Shown here in pieces: positions 25,350 through 33,524 of a stretch of DNA of 54,786 nucleotides (position 1 is its first letter; each line of letters opens with the position of its first letter). Position numbers and translations under genes: made by a program. The notes beneath the pieces were generated by a model that saw nothing but the letters and a program-made list of their open reading frames with translations, had not been told where the DNA came from and did not search any database. Origin of the DNA: a virus; IMG/VR virus record IMGVR_UViG_3300050821_001302, positions 1-54,786 of that record, one strand, 5' to 3'.

Positions 25350-27256
25350 GACTGAGTCAACCTCCCACAAGCGAGCAGCAACGGCGTGACACCATCGCTG
25401 GAGTTGAATGGTGTTCCAAAAGCTTCAAGGACCGCGAGCGTATTCTGAGTACCCTTAGCCGACTTCAAAAGCATACTTGTTCCGTATGCGCGAATCACAT
25501 GTCGAACAGATTCTGGATTCTCGGTGTTCAGTCCTGCAATGATCTTGACAAGCTCGCTCCAACCCGCGCCTTGGTAAAGCGCCCGCGCTAGGTTGATTGC
25601 AGCTGCGGACTCTTCGGCTGAAGCCAAGAGCTCAGCAGCTTCGGCTTTAGTTTTAGCAGTAGCACACACCGCTAGGTTAGCTAGCGCCTGACGCGGAGAG
25701 CCTTTAGCCTCTTTGGCGCAGAGAGTCAAAACTCCATCAGCAACTTTTAGCTTCTCTTCGCTTACAATGTCGTCCAAGAATTCTGCAAGCGTTTGTGAAG
25801 GAACTGCCTTGAGCTCATAGCTTAAACACCGCGTCTTGATCGCAGCTGGCACCTTTCCAGCTTCCGTTGTACACAAAAACCAGTATACGTGGTTGGGAGG
25901 ACTTTCAACGATCTTTAATAAAGACGCCCACGCTGACTTAGACAACATATGACAATTATGGACAATCTGTCCTTCCACAGAATAAGAAGGGTGCCCTTCA
26001 ATCTCTAGGTCAAAGACTTCAATAAAGTCTTCACCGTTTTTGCAGCTTTCTTTGGATCTGCTAAGATCTCTTTGTTCAGCAACCGTAAGATTTTCCACCC
26101 TAATTTTCTTAGGCGAGCATCGCGTCTCAAATCTATTTGACGCCCTTTTTGACGCGTATGTAAATCTCCATCCACCTCCACCCCAAGCTTCACTTCTGGA
26201 AAGCCAATATCTACTTTGTAATTTGAAGGCCAACCATCTTCCCCAGGAGACTTTCCAGTAATAATTACATGTTCCAAACAACCACCTACCAAAGAGTGAA
26301 GTAATTTTTGCGGTCTTGTTGGCCCCCTTCCATTCCCCGCTCCAGGCATCTCCCAAATGCGTAATAGTTTCGTTCGCTTCGATGTTAAGGAAGCTGTGGC
26401 TTCCCAAACTTCCGGGTGCAGTTTGCGGCTGTGAGCTATCCCAGCAAGCACTGCTTCCTGATGAGAAATAGACTGGGGTTTGTTGCGAAGCTTGTTTCCA
26501 ATTACAACACCTCCACAAACCGGAGAACAAGCTTGTCCTCCACGTCCCCAAAACTTTTTGCCACAACTCACACAAATTTTCGCCGAGCAATCGACACAAT
26601 AAAACATTCTGGGACCGCTGCTCATAAATCGGGTCCCACACTTCTTGCAAATATGTTTGTATTTCCCCAACTGATAAGTTCTGGGAGGAGTAAACACCAT
26701 GAAGTCCCTTAGCTGGTATCCAACCCTTCAAGGTCAAAAACTTATGATCTTGAGTACAAATTATAGACCGTCCACCAGAAAAAAGCAACTTAATTAAATT
26801 CCTAGTTGAAGTCTTTTTATTGAAAGTTCGTTTTATCCGTACTGGTCCAAATGCTCCAATTACTAATTCTCCACAACGAAGATTCTCAATAGGTCGAGGT
26901 CCATCAGGAGTGTCTATCAAAGTTCCTTCCACAAAACACTCATCGCAAATTACAGCTTTTATTGAGCCCTCACCAAGCGGCATGTACGGCAAATCCGCCG
27001 CAACCTCCCGCATTGCGTCTATGCCAGTGTTACTTGCTCCATCGATCTCAATCAAGTCAAGAGGCTGACACCCTAGCTGCTTTGCCGCCAACCGCGCAAG
27101 TGTGGTCTTGCCGACACCCGACGGACCAATGAACAGGAACGCATGGCTGGAACGCTTCTTGAGCGCATTGAATAGCGAAGCTACAATGGCGTCTTGCCCA
27201 ATTACTTCTTCGAAGCAAGTAGGTCGGTATTTTGTGAGTAGGGAAGAGTCGGTCAC
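25346..27256 (-). CDS. DnaX-like clamp-loader ATPase interrupted by an intein
   Basis: The 636-residue reading frame is a DNA polymerase III gamma/tau-like clamp loader split by an intein. The N-extein (residues 1-106) has Walker A GPSGVGKTT and ends AVICDE. The C-extein (435-636) resumes CHMLSKSAW, giving the intact Walker B/DExH motif DE-CH, then LLKIVESPPNHVYWFLCTT. Without the intein the protein is 308 residues, a short phage loader. It should load the sliding clamp encoded at 30416-31480. The ATG abuts the RHH gene. Splicing must occur before it can bind or hydrolyse ATP. Confidence 0.85.
   Translation of the reverse strand: MTDSSLLTKYRPTCFEEVIGQDAIVASLFNALKKRSSHAFLFIGPSGVGKTTLARLAAKQLGCQPLDLIEIDGASNTGIDAMREVAADLPYMPLGEGSIKAVICDECFVEGTLIDTPDGPRPIENLRCGELVIGAFGPVRIKRTFNKKTSTRNLIKLLFSGGRSIICTQDHKFLTLKGWIPAKGLHGVYSSQNLSVGEIQTYLQEVWDPIYEQRSQNVLLCRLLGENLCELWQKVLGTWRTSLFSGLWRCCNWKQASQQTPVYFSSGSSACWDSSQPQTAPGSLGSHSFLNIEANETITHLGDAWSGEWKGANKTAKITSLFGRWLFGTCNYYWKVSWGRWLAFKLQSRYWLSRSEAWGGGGWRFTYASKRASNRFETRCSPKKIRVENLTVAEQRDLSRSKESCKNGEDFIEVFDLEIEGHPSYSVEGQIVHNCHMLSKSAWASLLKIVESPPNHVYWFLCTTEAGKVPAAIKTRCLSYELKAVPSQTLAEFLDDIVSEEKLKVADGVLTLCAKEAKGSPRQALANLAVCATAKTKAEAAELLASAEESAAAINLARALYQGAGWSELVKIIAGLNTENPESVRHVIRAYGTSMLLKSAKGTQNTLAVLEAFGTPFNSSDGVTPLLLACGRLTQS
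25955..26938 (-). mobile_element. Intein in the clamp loader
   Basis: The intein covers residues 107-434 of the clamp-loader frame. It starts CFVEGTLIDTPDGPRPIENL (block A, nucleophile Cys), has block B with T-x-x-H (CTQDHKFLTLKGW), and ends VFDLEIEGHPSYSVEGQIVH plus N, followed by Cys+1 (His-Asn/Cys junction). Insertion is inside the Walker B motif, a typical conserved site for inteins. Residues 186-417 in this frame are an odd Trp/Ser-rich stretch, the out-of-frame reading of an endonuclease gene. Confidence 0.85.
26005..26700 (-). CDS. Vsr-like (EDxHD-type) homing endonuclease nested out of frame in the intein
   Basis: A 231-residue protein encoded in a different bottom-strand frame from the clamp loader and wholly inside the intein. 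It starts with zinc-ribbon-like Cys clusters (CKKCGTRF, CVDCSAKICVSCGKKFWG) and ends with a Vsr/EDxHD nuclease core: VDIGFPEVKLGVEVDGDLH, then DLRRDARLRKLGWKILRL. It has its own ribosome site (AAGGGA) before the ATG at 26700. This nuclease family is known from fractured genes and split inteins. Here it would spread the intein while the host frame stays open through it. Confidence 0.8.
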   Translation of the reverse strand: MVFTPPRTYQLGKYKHICKKCGTRFMSSGPRMFYCVDCSAKICVSCGKKFWGRGGQACSPVCGGVVIGNKLRNKPQSISHQEAVLAGIAHSRKLHPEVWEATASLTSKRTKLLRIWEMPGAGNGRGPTRPQKLLHSLVGGCLEHVIITGKSPGEDGWPSNYKVDIGFPEVKLGVEVDGDLHTRQKGRQIDLRRDARLRKLGWKILRLLNKEILADPKKAAKTVKTLLKSLT

Positions 27257-27510
27257 GATTCCACACCATTCTGGTAATAGTCAAGAATGAACAACCGCAA
27301 CGCCGAAGACAAATTAGAATGTGGCCCTGCATTATACACATTCGTAACGACGGCAGAAACGGACCTCTCCGTCAAGCTTGCAATCTCCTTTAGCGCATCC
27401 CAGAACGGCTTTTCCAAAGCAACAGAGGTCTTACGTCCAGCAATAACAATGGTATACTTTCCAACCAAAGAAGGCTTGTAAATTTTGGTAGACACAACCC
27501 TCTTACTCAT
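27253..27510 (-). CDS. Ribbon-helix-helix DNA-binding protein (RHH_4-like)
   Basis: An 85-residue protein with the alphaproteobacterial ribbon-helix-helix pattern: YTIVIAGRKTSVALEKPFWD, then LKEIASLTERSVSAVV and NLSSALRLFILDYY. Such proteins act as small regulators. It overlaps both neighbours by four bases, between the polymerase and clamp-loader genes. It is one of the better host-range clues. Confidence 0.75.
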   Translation of the reverse strand: MSKRVVSTKIYKPSLVGKYTIVIAGRKTSVALEKPFWDALKEIASLTERSVSAVVTNVYNAGPHSNLSSALRLFILDYYQNGVES

Positions 27511-30098
27511 CGGAACCAGGTGTCACTAGAGAATGAACCAACCTCCTCTAGCCCTTCCGGATTATTCTTCTTGTCATACGGCATCCAGTTACGACCTGCA
27601 CTCAGCTCTACGGTAATTGGCACATTCACGAAATCAAACGGCACATCCAGAAGTATATCCAGAACCTTCTCAGCAATCACGTCAGCTCTATTCTCCGGCA
27701 CCCGCAAAAACGTCAGATCGTCATGGATCATGAGCTCGGGACAGAGCTCTGGGTTTCCAGTCTCGAAAAGGCATGACCATCTATCACAAACGATCTCAGC
27801 CTCCGTACCCTGAACGGGCGAATTGATAATCTGGTTCAAAGCCATCGGACCATGACGTCGCCGCCCTGTCAAACACTCGGTATAACCATACTGATGGTAA
27901 AATTTAATCACACGTTCTTGCCAGTCCTTGACACCGGCAAACTGCTTCCAGAAGGCATTGTAGTGTGGCCTGACAATATGGACCGGGATATTGAGATACC
28001 CAGCCACAGACTCCAGCTTGGCTCCAAAGAATAGCGGAAAAGTCCATTGATTTTTTATATCAGTACGGAAATCCTTCATAGCCTTCTTGTCCGAAAGCAT
28101 CTTCCGCCCGCCAATTCTAGCCGGGTAGTCTGTTGCAATTCGCTCGGTCCACTCTTGATGGGTGTCATAGCGTTCCCAGAGTGCCTTCACAAAGTTCTTG
28201 TCCTTCGAGAACATTGCAATAATGCGAGCTTGAATCTGCCCCCAGTCGAAAGATAGGATCTTATGTCCTTTAGGAGCAGCAATGGGCCGGCGGACTTCCT
28301 TTGCTTCTTCATCACGCTTGGGATAGGTTTGTACGGCAGGCTCATCTGCGCTTGTTCTTCCACTTTCGGCAAAATACATATTGTAATTAGTGTGCGCTAA
28401 TCCATCCGGATAAATGACACTCTTCTCATAGCCTTTGACCAAAGGCGCTATATACGTACCCATCCGCTTTAGGTCTTGACGGGACTCCAAGAGCAGCTTC
28501 GATAGTGGATGATCAATCTTACTCAGCACTTCTTCATCAGCGGAGAGTTTCTGCTGCTTTGAGTATTTATCGACCACAAGACACTCACGCCGCTTAAGCA
28601 TCTTATAGAAAATCTCTATATTATCCGGGTGCGAGCCTGGATTGTACGGCTTGCCGTGAATCTGCTGGAACTTCTTGACAACAGGGACTTCGGCGATCTT
28701 GGCTTCAATAACTTTGATACGCTTGCCATATTTGTCCACCAGATAGGCTACTTCGTCCTGATCAATGGGAATACCCTTAAGCTGAGACATCACCCCAGCC
28801 GGGACCCGACGGCGCGCTAAGGCATAAACTTCCTCAAGTCCCTGGTACTTGATCTCGGCCTCTTGCTCCAACCCAAGAAGCAAATGGTACTTCGCATCCA
28901 GAGCATTGTAGTTAAGAACAGTCGGGAGCGGCTCATGATCAAGGTTCTTACGGTCCAGGTTTGATATCTGCTTCAAGTTGAAACCAAAATATTGCTGACA
29001 GAGGAACTCCAGACTGAATGGGCCACCTGTATTGGTCTTCTTTCCTCGCCGCTCGTCAATGATTGAAGCTTGTGTTGCACTGTCCTCCCACCCCGGTGCG
29101 TGAAGGAGGTCTTCGCCAAACATGAACGCAGACCACTCCTGCTCGAAGGAGAGGTTATGAACGAACTTGCGCGTCTTCGATAACAACAACCTTCGCCAAA
29201 CAGCAACGATCTTATCTCGCTGGGGTTCAGTCAAAGGAGATTGACGGTGATCCAGTGGGAAGGCAAAACTACGCTTCTCGGTTCCTACTGCGGCCGTGAG
29301 TATCTTAGCACCCTCAGTGTACGGGCGGATACAATTAGTCTCGTAATCAATTCCAACTGCAGGTTGTTCTGCCGCCCAGTAAAGAGCCTCAATTATCTTC
29401 CCCAAGTCAGTTAAAATCTCCACGCCCGCCTGAGCCCGAAGGGCATTATGAACTACAGGAGTCGTAAACCCTCCTAAAGCATCCGAAAAAGCGGCTTGAA
29501 GGTCAAAGCAAAACATCCGCTCGTCTTCAGAGCCAATATAAGTTGGAGACTCATCGCGGTCTCGCCCCTTACGCTGCCGGAGCAAATAAGAGGGATGGAG
29601 CATTGCATAATACCAACAAACATGGTTACCAACCTTGACAGGCATCTTGCGGCCGCGCCAGTCGGTAATTCGGGTGAAGCCTGAAACCCAGGTTAGCGGG
29701 ATGTTGCCGAAGCCAAAGATTGCTCTCGGACGGGATTGCTCTATATCAGCAACTATGCTCGGACGACAACTTTCCAGTTCGGGACGTTCAGGCGTACGAT
29801 TGGAAGGAGGTCTACTTCTGACACAATTATTCCAACGTATTTTAGGTAGAATATCGGCGGGGATACGCTCGCGGATTAGAGCGCCACTCTCGCCAACAAA
29901 CTGACTCTGTTCCTTTACCTCATCTTTACCTGGGGCTTCCCCCAAAAAGTATAGTACGGGGTGTTCCGCACCAGTTGGCTCTATTCTCCCAGGTTGGTCT
30001 TTTAACGGACAAGCTTTACAACCCATCCGGTGGAAGAGCGCAGCCTCCTGGTTCGCACGAACATCAAGAGAGCTTTCGCTGGGGAATAAAAGACCCAT
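27507..30098 (-). CDS. Uracil-DNA-glycosylase-like / family A DNA polymerase fusion (DpoZ candidate)
   Basis: The 863-residue protein starts with a family-4-type UDG-like domain (CKACPL, GEAPGKDE, HPSYLL) of about 200 residues. Then comes a 3'-5' exonuclease domain (AVGIDYETNCIRPYTEGAKI). The C-terminal half is a family A polymerase: motif A SFDWGQIQARIIAMFS, motif B around FRTDIKNQWTFPLFFGA, motif C MIHDDLTFL. Family A polymerases encoded with PurZ (DpoZ) favour dZTP. No 5'-3' exonuclease domain is visible. A UDG-like domain on a replicative polymerase is notable in a phage with a TS-family enzyme. It overlaps the RHH gene and abuts the MazZ-like gene. Confidence 0.8.
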   Translation of the reverse strand: MGLLFPSESSLDVRANQEAALFHRMGCKACPLKDQPGRIEPTGAEHPVLYFLGEAPGKDEVKEQSQFVGESGALIRERIPADILPKIRWNNCVRSRPPSNRTPERPELESCRPSIVADIEQSRPRAIFGFGNIPLTWVSGFTRITDWRGRKMPVKVGNHVCWYYAMLHPSYLLRQRKGRDRDESPTYIGSEDERMFCFDLQAAFSDALGGFTTPVVHNALRAQAGVEILTDLGKIIEALYWAAEQPAVGIDYETNCIRPYTEGAKILTAAVGTEKRSFAFPLDHRQSPLTEPQRDKIVAVWRRLLLSKTRKFVHNLSFEQEWSAFMFGEDLLHAPGWEDSATQASIIDERRGKKTNTGGPFSLEFLCQQYFGFNLKQISNLDRKNLDHEPLPTVLNYNALDAKYHLLLGLEQEAEIKYQGLEEVYALARRRVPAGVMSQLKGIPIDQDEVAYLVDKYGKRIKVIEAKIAEVPVVKKFQQIHGKPYNPGSHPDNIEIFYKMLKRRECLVVDKYSKQQKLSADEEVLSKIDHPLSKLLLESRQDLKRMGTYIAPLVKGYEKSVIYPDGLAHTNYNMYFAESGRTSADEPAVQTYPKRDEEAKEVRRPIAAPKGHKILSFDWGQIQARIIAMFSKDKNFVKALWERYDTHQEWTERIATDYPARIGGRKMLSDKKAMKDFRTDIKNQWTFPLFFGAKLESVAGYLNIPVHIVRPHYNAFWKQFAGVKDWQERVIKFYHQYGYTECLTGRRRHGPMALNQIINSPVQGTEAEIVCDRWSCLFETGNPELCPELMIHDDLTFLRVPENRADVIAEKVLDILLDVPFDFVNVPITVELSAGRNWMPYDKKNNPEGLEEVGSFSSDTWFR

Positions 30099-30419
30099 TC
30101 ATGGGCCTTGAGTTTGCATAAACCAACGTAGCCTATCATGCTTACGCTCTTGAGCTTGCCGCTCAATCAATTCCTCTGTAAGCCCAGCATCTCGAACCAT
30201 CGTGAGCAAATAACGGAGGTCCCCCACTTCCTTCGATAAGACTACCGTATTGGGCTCACCAGCACCTACCCCACCATCATCGGGGCGGTTTTCTTTTCCG
30301 AAGCGCAAGAGCTTGGTTGCGGCCTGGATAACTTCTCCACATTCCTCAATCAATACCACCAATATTTCGCTTTCATGCGGTGTTAACGGAACACCATTTG
30401 GTTGATAATGTGGGCTCAT
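30099..30419 (-). CDS. mazZ: MazG-like nucleotide pyrophosphohydrolase (MazZ candidate)
   Basis: A 106-residue protein with the MazG metal site: IEECGEVIQ (E25, E26, E29) and SKEVGDLRY (E64, D67). MazG-fold enzymes convert dNTP to dNMP plus pyrophosphate. In Z phages MazZ turns (d)GTP into (d)GMP, the PurZ substrate. Its place between sliding clamp and polymerase, in an operon that also has DatZ and PurZ, supports that role. Its substrate cannot be read from sequence. Confidence 0.7.
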   Translation of the reverse strand: MSPHYQPNGVPLTPHESEILVVLIEECGEVIQAATKLLRFGKENRPDDGGVGAGEPNTVVLSKEVGDLRYLLTMVRDAGLTEELIERQAQERKHDRLRWFMQTQGP

Positions 30420-31480
30420 CTTTCTTCATGCGCTGAAATCAGGAACAGAGAATCACCCTTACCGAATAGCAATAGCACCTTGGGCGAGATCGCGAACTCC
30501 TCGGCTTCCTTACATAAGCTCTTTAGATGTTCAAGCCGGACAGTGATCTGGCTCTCACTGACAGCCGCCGCGAGCGGGAACTTCTCCTTAAGCATACCGG
30601 AAGCTAGAGTTCCGGAGAGCTGAAACTCCTTCTTACTCACATTCAACTTGATGAACGCCTTCTCTAGGTCACCGCCAGCCAACACAAGCGCGCGGTTGAT
30701 GGCTTCACCTAGATCCTTCGGCACAGGCGAAGGCTTGCCCTGACCCTCTACCATCTTATCCACAAGCCCAGGGAGGTCGAATACACTGGAGCTATCCAAT
30801 AGATTGGAGCAGACCTGGATGCCCTCAGCCTCCGCTAAGATGGAATCCTGAGTGAAGCTGATCTTTGAACCAGGAGGTAGCTTCAATAGCTGCTCCACAA
30901 AACCGTAAGGCAAGACAGCCTTGGCAAGGTCCTTCGCCACCTTCCCCGCAACAGAGACTTCGGCTAGTGAAATTGAATCAGTCGTGTAGAGCGAGAGCGC
31001 GTCTTTCCTCGGGAAGAGCACGACACCATAGTGCTCCACCCGCTTAGGCTTGCTCGCCTTGATGATGCGGACGGTCTTGAGCCCTTCAATGAGTTCCTTC
31101 GTCAAGGTAAGAGTGCGGACGCCTACCGGGCCAGCCGGAGTCTTCTCCGGGAACGGCCAAGGCGTGAACTCAATACCCATCAATGGAACGGTTGCCGAAG
31201 CACGGCCCATCTTCAGGTCAAATTGCGTCTTAGCCGTCTGGTCAAACTCAACTTCCTTGGCCGAAGTGCTCTCAAGGAGGCCAAGCAGAACACCACCAGG
31301 AATACCACAAGGTTGTAACTGCGTAGGCCAGGCAATACGGATACCTAATGCACCATTGTAGGCATAGAGATACTTACCGTCCAACCAGATATGCTTCAAC
31401 GCGGGGATGGAACCCGAAGTCTGGAGCGCGGGCTTGACACGTTCAAGCGCGGCAATAAGCTCCTTACGTTCAAGCTTCAT
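30416..31480 (-). CDS. DNA polymerase sliding clamp (DnaN-like)
   Basis: A 354-residue protein with the weakly conserved three-domain beta-clamp layout. ERKELIAALERVKPALQTSG resembles the clamp N-terminus, and AVLPYGFVEQLLKLPPGSKI resembles a domain-2/3 repeat. The C-terminal end lacks the typical bacterial VMPMRL motif. With the clamp loader and polymerase it would form the phage replisome. Its stop overlaps the MazZ-like start. Confidence 0.65.
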   Translation of the reverse strand: MKLERKELIAALERVKPALQTSGSIPALKHIWLDGKYLYAYNGALGIRIAWPTQLQPCGIPGGVLLGLLESTSAKEVEFDQTAKTQFDLKMGRASATVPLMGIEFTPWPFPEKTPAGPVGVRTLTLTKELIEGLKTVRIIKASKPKRVEHYGVVLFPRKDALSLYTTDSISLAEVSVAGKVAKDLAKAVLPYGFVEQLLKLPPGSKISFTQDSILAEAEGIQVCSNLLDSSSVFDLPGLVDKMVEGQGKPSPVPKDLGEAINRALVLAGGDLEKAFIKLNVSKKEFQLSGTLASGMLKEKFPLAAAVSESQITVRLEHLKSLCKEAEEFAISPKVLLLFGKGDSLFLISAHEER

Positions 31481-31483
31481 ACT

Positions 31484-31960
31484 TTACCATCCTGTTGGGT
31501 CCTTAGCGCGGTCGGCATGTTTGTTAGAGTCAGTTGCGGGGACGGGTTTGGATTGAGCTTCTTCAATCAATAAATTCACCGTATCCCTAGCATTTTCCAA
31601 ATCGTCGGTGTTCCTCCATAAAATCAATTCCGTAACCGCAATTTGCTCTCGCTCCGAAAGATTGTTAGCCAAACAGAACTTCGCAACTTCTGCAAAATCG
31701 GGTTCATTTATCTCAGGCAATACGCGCATAGGAGACTCAATAAACCCCAACTTTGCTGACTCAATCAACTTATCGATATAGTGCACCGCCTTCTGTAAAT
31801 CTTGGAGGCCATTCTTCTTACGCCAACGCGAAATGTACTTTGTTGCGTTCGCCGCAAGATATTCTGTGTGTGTTTCGATAATCAGATCCCAATGAATATA
31901 CCCATCCGAACGATAATGTTTAGGAACCCGTTCGTCATTAGCCGGCATCGGAAGCCTCAC
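31484..31960 (-). CDS. DUF3310-type protein
   Basis: A 158-residue protein. VPKHYRSDGYIHWDLIIETH and ATKYISRWRKKNGLQDLQKA followed by VHYIDKLIE match DUF3310, a very common phage family of unproven function sometimes annotated as nucleotide kinase. The Ser/Thr/Pro C-terminal tail is variable. It overlaps the TS-family gene by four bases. Confidence 0.75.
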   Translation of the reverse strand: MRLPMPANDERVPKHYRSDGYIHWDLIIETHTEYLAANATKYISRWRKKNGLQDLQKAVHYIDKLIESAKLGFIESPMRVLPEINEPDFAEVAKFCLANNLSEREQIAVTELILWRNTDDLENARDTVNLLIEEAQSKPVPATDSNKHADRAKDPTGW

Positions 31961-33009
31961 CTCATTGCCTTCTTACTCATACGTCGTGAAATCCACTGCT
32001 CGGCAGATAGTCTCCAATCCGAGTCTTGAACCGTCTCCAAGAGCGCCAGCGCAGTCTTGATATTCTTCACCTTCCAGTTCCGGTGCACCCAATAGAGCGG
32101 CACCGCGATGTTGGTAAAGAACGGGTTGGCATAACCGTTCGTGTGCGCTGCAACACACCCTTCAGCAAAGAACCGATGAAGGTCTGTATCAAAGCGGTTT
32201 GGGTCTTTTACAAGCGGGACGACCTCGCCAGGGTAGTCCTTGGTATAACCTTCCTCAAGAATTGCCTTGCCTTCAAGCTTATCCAATACATCCAGATAGG
32301 CATGAAAATTGTTGCTGATTTGATAATAAGTTCCGACGCCCACACCAATTCGCGCTGCGAGATACTCCTGCAAAAACGCGAACTGCACAGCATTTGAACC
32401 GGCAAGCCCCCAAATCAAATCGTTTGATCGACAGCAGACGGTGATGTCAAGAACTCTATTATCCGAATTATCTGATAAGTAGTGAATTCTTCGAACTCTA
32501 AAATAGCAATGCGTATTACAAGGCTTGTCACGAACCGGGATACCCAGATCAGATACGGGGTCCCACATGGTCAACACAGCTTGACGATCCTGCGGGTTCT
32601 TCGTGAGCATAGAAGCAATCATGCTCAACTGATTTGGCATTCTCGGATTAGGATGTCCTCCACCTTCCATTTCAAAATGATGCAACCACCTATATCCATA
32701 ACTTCCGTGAAGTGTGCCATCCTCTTCAGCAAATCGCAAAGAGAAATCATGCACGAATTGATCCAGCCACCGAGCATCGTTCCTACCAGCCAAAAGCCAC
32801 AGGCTTTCCATCAAATGAAATACTGGGTTAGCATCGCGGGCAGCAGAGAACAACACACGCTCTTGCGGATGAGAATAGACCGTCGTCACCGGAACCGGAG
32901 AGACTAGTACGGGGCCGGCGCGGCTATCCTCACGAACGCCATGCTCATAGAGGTATTTCAAGCCTTCCTGTAAAGCTTGGTTAACATTCCGGACGTGTAA
33001 GACTTTCAC
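31957..33009 (-). CDS. Thymidylate-synthase-family enzyme (TS or dUMP hydroxymethylase)
   Basis: About 350 residues. The TS fold is shown by DKPCNTHCYFRV, holding the catalytic Cys, by IWGLAGSNAVQFAFLQEYLA, where the Asn sits at the base-selecting position, and by the nucleotide-binding SNNFHAYLD. Asn (not Asp) points to dUMP as substrate. The product may be dTMP or 5-hydroxymethyl-dUMP. The nearby DNA-kinase, aGPT-PPlase and transferase genes favour the latter. GTG at 33009 is chosen because it overlaps the DatZ stop as GTGA. Confidence 0.75.
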   Translation of the reverse strand: MKVLHVRNVNQALQEGLKYLYEHGVREDSRAGPVLVSPVPVTTVYSHPQERVLFSAARDANPVFHLMESLWLLAGRNDARWLDQFVHDFSLRFAEEDGTLHGSYGYRWLHHFEMEGGGHPNPRMPNQLSMIASMLTKNPQDRQAVLTMWDPVSDLGIPVRDKPCNTHCYFRVRRIHYLSDNSDNRVLDITVCCRSNDLIWGLAGSNAVQFAFLQEYLAARIGVGVGTYYQISNNFHAYLDVLDKLEGKAILEEGYTKDYPGEVVPLVKDPNRFDTDLHRFFAEGCVAAHTNGYANPFFTNIAVPLYWVHRNWKVKNIKTALALLETVQDSDWRLSAEQWISRRMSKKAMR

Positions 33010-33524
33010 GACGCAAACCTCTCGACATAATACATGATTTTCTCGCGCTCGGTATGACTGAAATTCACTAAGCACTTTCCAAGTTCAGAACGCACGTCGT
33101 TGATGATAGGAAGAGCATACTGATTGCCCATCTTGAACTCAGTCTGCCCCATCTCTAGCATATCAATCAGATCGCAAATCTTGACCCGATGCTTTTCCTC
33201 TTCAGACAAAATGATAAGGTCTTCAATATTGCCTCCAATCATTTTAACTAAGGCTTGCCTTTCAATCACATCACACTCATGCTTCAAACGCGGGTTGTTC
33301 TTCTTGACCGGGAAGGGCAAGTCACCAAGAACAAGCTCCCCAGCATCATGCCAAATCAAATGCGTACAAACGTCGGGCGGAAGTGGCCCCCAAATCTGCC
33401 AATAAATTCGCATAGTCTGCCAAGTATGCTCGCCAACCGATTGCTGTCGGTGCATACTCCACGTATGATACCTCTGTACCTGCCCTGCCAAACGCGGTGT
33501 AGCAAAGACTTCATCGCGGGTCAA
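33006..33524 (-). CDS. datZ: HD-domain dNTP phosphohydrolase (DatZ candidate)
   Basis: A 172-residue HD-fold hydrolase, close in length to S-2L DatZ (about 175). Metal ligands are H33 (VGEHTW), H59-D60 (IWHDAGE) and D118 (KICDLID), with an upstream QRYHT segment as in the YfbR/DatZ group. DatZ removes dATP from the pool so the polymerase incorporates Z instead of A. It starts with a TTG overlapping the preceding stop as TTGA. It sits next to the TS-family gene, linking both pools. Confidence 0.8.
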   Translation of the reverse strand: MTRDEVFATPRLAGQVQRYHTWSMHRQQSVGEHTWQTMRIYWQIWGPLPPDVCTHLIWHDAGELVLGDLPFPVKKNNPRLKHECDVIERQALVKMIGGNIEDLIILSEEEKHRVKICDLIDMLEMGQTEFKMGNQYALPIINDVRSELGKCLVNFSHTEREKIMYYVERFAS

